In this document: one piece after another, positions 60,849 through 64,000 of the stretch | Layout: each line of letters starts with the position of its first letter | Position numbering within the stretch: position 1 is the first letter of the stretch | From: Staphylococcus edaphicus | GTDB lineage: Bacteria; Bacillota; Bacilli; Staphylococcales; Staphylococcaceae | Reading direction: 5' to 3' | Assembly (NCBI RefSeq): GCF_002614725.1 | Contig: NZ_MRZN01000005.1 | Location: 94,447 to 158,446 of the forward strand | Length of the DNA: 64,000 bases | Translations under genes and position numbers: made by a program | Notes under the pieces: model-generated | Databases searched by the model: none | What the model saw: the letters and a program-made list of their open reading frames with translations, nothing else | Told to the model about the DNA's origin: nothing

Positions 60849-62357
60849 ATGACTATATATAATATAAATTTTGGAATTGGTTGGGCAAGTAGTGGTGTAG
60901 AGTATGCTCAAGCGTACCGTGCAAAGTTGTTAAGACAGTCGAGTCAAAATATAAAATTTGTCTATTTAGATTTTATACAAAATGAGAACATACAAACACT
61001 TACGAGTAATATGGGTTTCCATGATAATGAGATTATTTGGCTGTATCAATATTTTACAGATATTAAAATTGCACCCACAACTTTTACGATAGGTGATTTG
61101 AAAAACACTCTAGGTGAAGCGGTCATACACACTGAGCAAATTGATAAGAAAGTAAGATTATTTTTAAATAATGAACAAACATTCGTGACGTGTTATTTGA
61201 AAAATCAAGATGAACCGTATGTCGACCGTGCTGAATTTGTAATTAAGGGTATTTTAGTAAGAAAAGATTTCTATAGCTATGTACGTGTATTTTCTGAGTA
61301 TTATGCACCTTTTGAAAATCGTGCAAAAATTTATATGCGACAATTCTATAATGAGGATGGCTCGATTGCATATAATGAATATGTAGATGGGGACGAGAGT
61401 ACATTTGCATTTGACGATGCCAAGCTATATAGCAAGGCAGAGTTTGTCGGCTATTTCATACGTCGATTGCAGTTAACATCGAAAGATATGATTATTTTAG
61501 ACCGAGCGACAAAAATAGGACAAGCTGTGCTTCAACATAAAGGTCAAAGTAAAATAGGTGTTGCTGTACACGCGGAACATTTCAGTAACAACATCATGAA
61601 TGACTCACATATTTTATGGAATAGTTATTATGAATATCAATTTTCAAATGCAAAAGATATTGATTTCTTTATCACAGCAACAGACCTACAAAATAAAATC
61701 CTGAGTACACAATTTCAAAAATATAAAGGACTTCAACCTAAAATCTACACGATACCAGTCGGAAGCTTAGCATCATTACAACAGTCGCAAAACGGTCGAA
61801 AACCTTACGCTATCATTACGGCTTCAAGACTTGCGAGTGAAAAACATATTGATTGGCTTGTTCGTGCAGTCATTAAAGCGAAACAAACAGTATCGAAACT
61901 TACATTTGATATTTACGGTGAAGGTGGAGAGAAAAAGAATATTTCAGATATAATTCTGCAACATGAAGCTGAATCCTATATTCGACTTTTAGGGCATGTG
62001 AAATTAGATGAAGTTTACAGTAAATATGAGTTGTTTGTATCGGCATCAACAAGTGAAGGGTTTGGGTTGACGCTTATGGAAGCAGTAGGTTCAGGGTTAA
62101 GTATGATAGGCTTTGATGTTAATTACGGTAACCAAACATTTATTAAACACAATGAAAATGGGTACCTGGTACCTATTTCGTTGAAAGAAGATAGCACTGA
62201 TGACATTGTTGAACGCATAGCGCAGTATATCATTGCGTATTTTGAAGGTGATATGGCAAATCCACATCGTACTTCTTATGACATTGCAAGGGACTTTTTA
62301 ACCCCAAAAATTGAGCAGAAATGGCAAAATCTTATAGAAGAGGTGCTACATGATTAA
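60849..62357 (+). CDS. gtfA: GtfA, SraP GlcNAc transferase (catalytic subunit)
   Basis: A 502-aa GT-B (GT4) glycosyltransferase. The acceptor half starts MTIYNINFGIGWASSGVEYA; the donor half has ITASRLASEKHIDWLVRAVI, DIYGEGGEKKNI and the Glu-containing motif SASTSEGFGLTLMEAVGSGL. With GtfB it adds the first GlcNAc to Ser/Thr of SraP in the cytoplasm. GAGGTG precedes the ATG. It overlaps the original gtfB start by 8 bp. Confidence 0.94.
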   Translation: MTIYNINFGIGWASSGVEYAQAYRAKLLRQSSQNIKFVYLDFIQNENIQTLTSNMGFHDNEIIWLYQYFTDIKIAPTTFTIGDLKNTLGEAVIHTEQIDKKVRLFLNNEQTFVTCYLKNQDEPYVDRAEFVIKGILVRKDFYSYVRVFSEYYAPFENRAKIYMRQFYNEDGSIAYNEYVDGDESTFAFDDAKLYSKAEFVGYFIRRLQLTSKDMIILDRATKIGQAVLQHKGQSKIGVAVHAEHFSNNIMNDSHILWNSYYEYQFSNAKDIDFFITATDLQNKILSTQFQKYKGLQPKIYTIPVGSLASLQQSQNGRKPYAIITASRLASEKHIDWLVRAVIKAKQTVSKLTFDIYGEGGEKKNISDIILQHEAESYIRLLGHVKLDEVYSKYELFVSASTSEGFGLTLMEAVGSGLSMIGFDVNYGNQTFIKHNENGYLVPISLKEDSTDDIVERIAQYIIAYFEGDMANPHRTSYDIARDFLTPKIEQKWQNLIEEVLHD

Positions 62358-63683
62358 TTTATTTGAACATTATAATCAAATAACGGAACAATTGCATCAA
62401 ACATGAAACTTGCCGGTCATGATAATGAAACAATTGTCATTCATGAGGATGGTTTCTTGCCAGACGAGATTCATTCACCATATAAATTTTTCGCCGGTTA
62501 TAACGTTGAAAATGACAATGCCAACGCTAAATTTTTTAATGATGTAGAAATTCCACAATATTGGGAAATTGAAGGCAATAATGATCATGCTCTAATTCTA
62601 GATATGGGCGTCATTCGTGGTAAAATTTTTTATAAAAAATACTATGAACATAGAATAATAAATCATGTAGAATGGCTTGATCAACATGGTGCTGTTCGTT
62701 TTATCGACTATTATACTAAGCACGGTGTCAAATTCGCACAAATGACTTTGGATGCCCAAGGTGAACCAATTTTAAAAAAATATATGAATCAACAAGGACA
62801 AGAAGTGTTTTATGAAAATTATAAGACGAAAACAATTGTGTTGGATTGGAAGGGCAAAACATATCTATTTGAATCGCAAGTCGCATTTTTAATATTTTAT
62901 TTAAAACAAATTGAAGCGGATTTAACAGAAATAGTTATTAATTCGCTAGCAACGCCTTTCTCAGTCACTTACAATTTAGATACGCCAGGTCGTGATTTAT
63001 TATTCTGGCAAGAGCATAGTAATGGTAAAATTCCAGGAAACATGCAACTTATTTTTAATGGACATACGAGTCGTAAGACACGCGTTCTTATTCCAGATAA
63101 AGAGGAATTTCATTCGATATACGGTCAACTTAATGAAAATAGTCAGAGTTTAGTGACCTCAGCGGGTTATATTTATCAGTACAAAAAAGAAAATAGACAT
63201 CAAAAGCATGCACTGATTATGACCAATTCTGATCAAATCATTAATCTTGAGTCCATCGTGAAAGCAAACGAAGATATTGATTTCTATATTGGTGCGATTA
63301 CAGAGATGTCTACAAAACTGTTAGATATAGGGCAATACCAAAATGTTAAATTGTTTCCAGAGATTGATAAGGAAACAATTGAAACACTATATGCATTATG
63401 TGATATATATTTAGATATTAATGAAGGTAATGAGATTGAAAATGCGGTAAAAAAAGCTTTTGATTACGACTTGTTAATTTTAAGCTATACAGATGTTACG
63501 CATAATCACACTGTGACTGCGCAACAACATCGGTTTGATAAATCCAATGACTCTGAAGAACTGAAACTATATATGCAACAAATTTATCAACAAGTATCTA
63601 TTTTTGAAAATGCGTTAAACGCCCAGCATGCCCATGCTATAGAAATAACAGTTGAAGCATTTAATCAAGCGTTCCAACAATAG
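62350..63683 (+). pseudogene. gtfB: GtfB, adhesin glycosylation co-factor, 5' frameshift
   Basis: GtfB is the non-catalytic partner that holds the acceptor and stabilises GtfA. The expected start is ATG 62350 (MINLFEHYNQITEQLHQT), with GAGGTG upstream and the normal 8-bp overlap with gtfA. That frame hits TGA at 62404. The rest, KLAGHDNETIVIHEDGFLPD through to 63683, is one base out of phase, so a single base was lost near 62400. Translation could resume at ATG 62403, but no ribosome site is seen there; re-initiation by coupling with the adjacent TGA is possible. If it does, the product is 426 aa and lacks only about 18 residues. Confidence 0.85.
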
Positions 63684-64000
63684 TTGATATACGAGAAAGA
63701 GTCCGGGACATAAACATTTCTGATTAAAGAATAAACGTCAATTTCTATTGAAATTATATAGAAATTGACGTTTTCTTTATTTTTATATAATTTTGTAGCT
63801 CGTTGAGCTACTATTTTTCTTATGTTTAGTGCCATTAAGACAAAACCAAGCTCTCGTTTAACCTTATTTATTCCTCGAACCGACATGCGATTGAAACCCA
63901 AAATAGCCTTCATAAATCCAAAAACTGGTTCTACGTCAATTTTTCTTTGACTATAGATTTTTTTAGTTTCTGGTTCTGAAAGCTTTTGGTTAACTTGAGA
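63665..64000 (-). mobile_element. IS1182-family transposase, C-terminal end (runs off window)
   Basis: The minus-strand frame is open from the right edge. It encodes SQVNQKLSEPETKKIYSQRK, then IDVEPVFGFMKAILGFNRMS and VRGINKVKRELGFVLMALNI, the C-terminal DDE region with the catalytic Glu of IS1182/IS1272-type transposases (family RKIDVEPVFGxxK motif). The frame then passes through a perfect hairpin and ends inside the last codons of gtfB, 19 bp overlap, so the last residues come from flanking DNA. The element's other end is outside the window. Confidence 0.85.
63733..63785. terminator. 16-bp perfect stem-loop downstream of gtfB
   Basis: AAACGTCAATTTCTAT (63733-63748) pairs perfectly with ATAGAAATTGACGTTT (63758-63773), followed by TCTTTATTTTTAT. 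It can stop transcription from gtfB and also lies inside the transposase frame on the minus strand, so it may be part of the IS end. Confidence 0.75.

Overview
The window is low-GC Firmicute DNA and is best read as Staphylococcus. It carries a complete staphylopine locus (cntKLMABCDFE), an SraP-type serine-rich adhesin with its accessory Sec and glycosylation locus, YSIRK/LPXTG surface proteins, a TPP-controlled thiazole operon and the end of an IS1182-family element. In S. aureus, from memory, the cnt and sraP loci are not next to each other, and that species needs external thiamine. I therefore favour a non-aureus staphylococcus, but the species cannot be fixed from sequence reading alone.

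Layout. 1-4.6 kb: 3' part of a UPF1-like helicase, a nitrilase-family hydrolase, a metallo-beta-lactamase-fold hydrolase and an HxlR regulator. 4.9-8.7 kb: tenI-thiO-thiS-thiG-thiF on the minus strand behind a TPP riboswitch with its own terminator. 8.9-15.4 kb: a xylulokinase, a ketopantoate-reductase-like enzyme, an FtsX-type permease/ATPase pair and a DUF418 membrane protein. 15.8-29.3 kb: a surface-protein island. It has two minus-strand mini-ORFs, one resembling a decayed sortase signal; an orphan HTH protein; a 1650-aa LPXTG protein with five 86-aa Rib-like repeats; and a 2304-aa MSCRAMM-like LPXTG protein with about 4.7 kb of Ser-Glu-Ser/Ser-Thr-Ser repeats.

29.6-37 kb is metabolic and accessory: MerR plus aldo-keto reductase, an alpha/beta hydrolase, an amidohydrolase remnant, a Sir2 deacylase, a DUF915 hydrolase, a lipoprotein, a hexapeptide acetyltransferase and a frameshifted YdcF-like gene. 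37.3-47.9 kb is a zinc-starvation block: a promoter with a Zur-like palindrome drives cntKLMABCDFE, and a second, better Zur-like palindrome precedes a CobW/COG0523 GTPase that has a frameshift and a nonsense codon. 48.4-63.7 kb is sraP-secY2-asp1-asp2-asp3-secA2-gtfA-gtfB, with frameshifts in sraP (inside the repeats) and gtfB (near the start). An IS1182-type transposase enters from the right edge.

How the parts work together. CntKLM would make staphylopine, CntE exports it, and CntABCDF re-imports the metal complex. GtfA/GtfB glycosylate SraP, SecA2/SecY2/Asp1-3 export it, and sortase anchors it. The two YSIRK proteins would use the ordinary Sec route. Four genes carry single-base frameshifts (ydcF-like, cobW-like, sraP, gtfB). 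Either the adhesin and zinc functions are being lost in this strain or the assembly has residual indel errors; raw reads would decide. I found no wholly new system. The most unusual content is the surface-protein island and the pattern of lesions.
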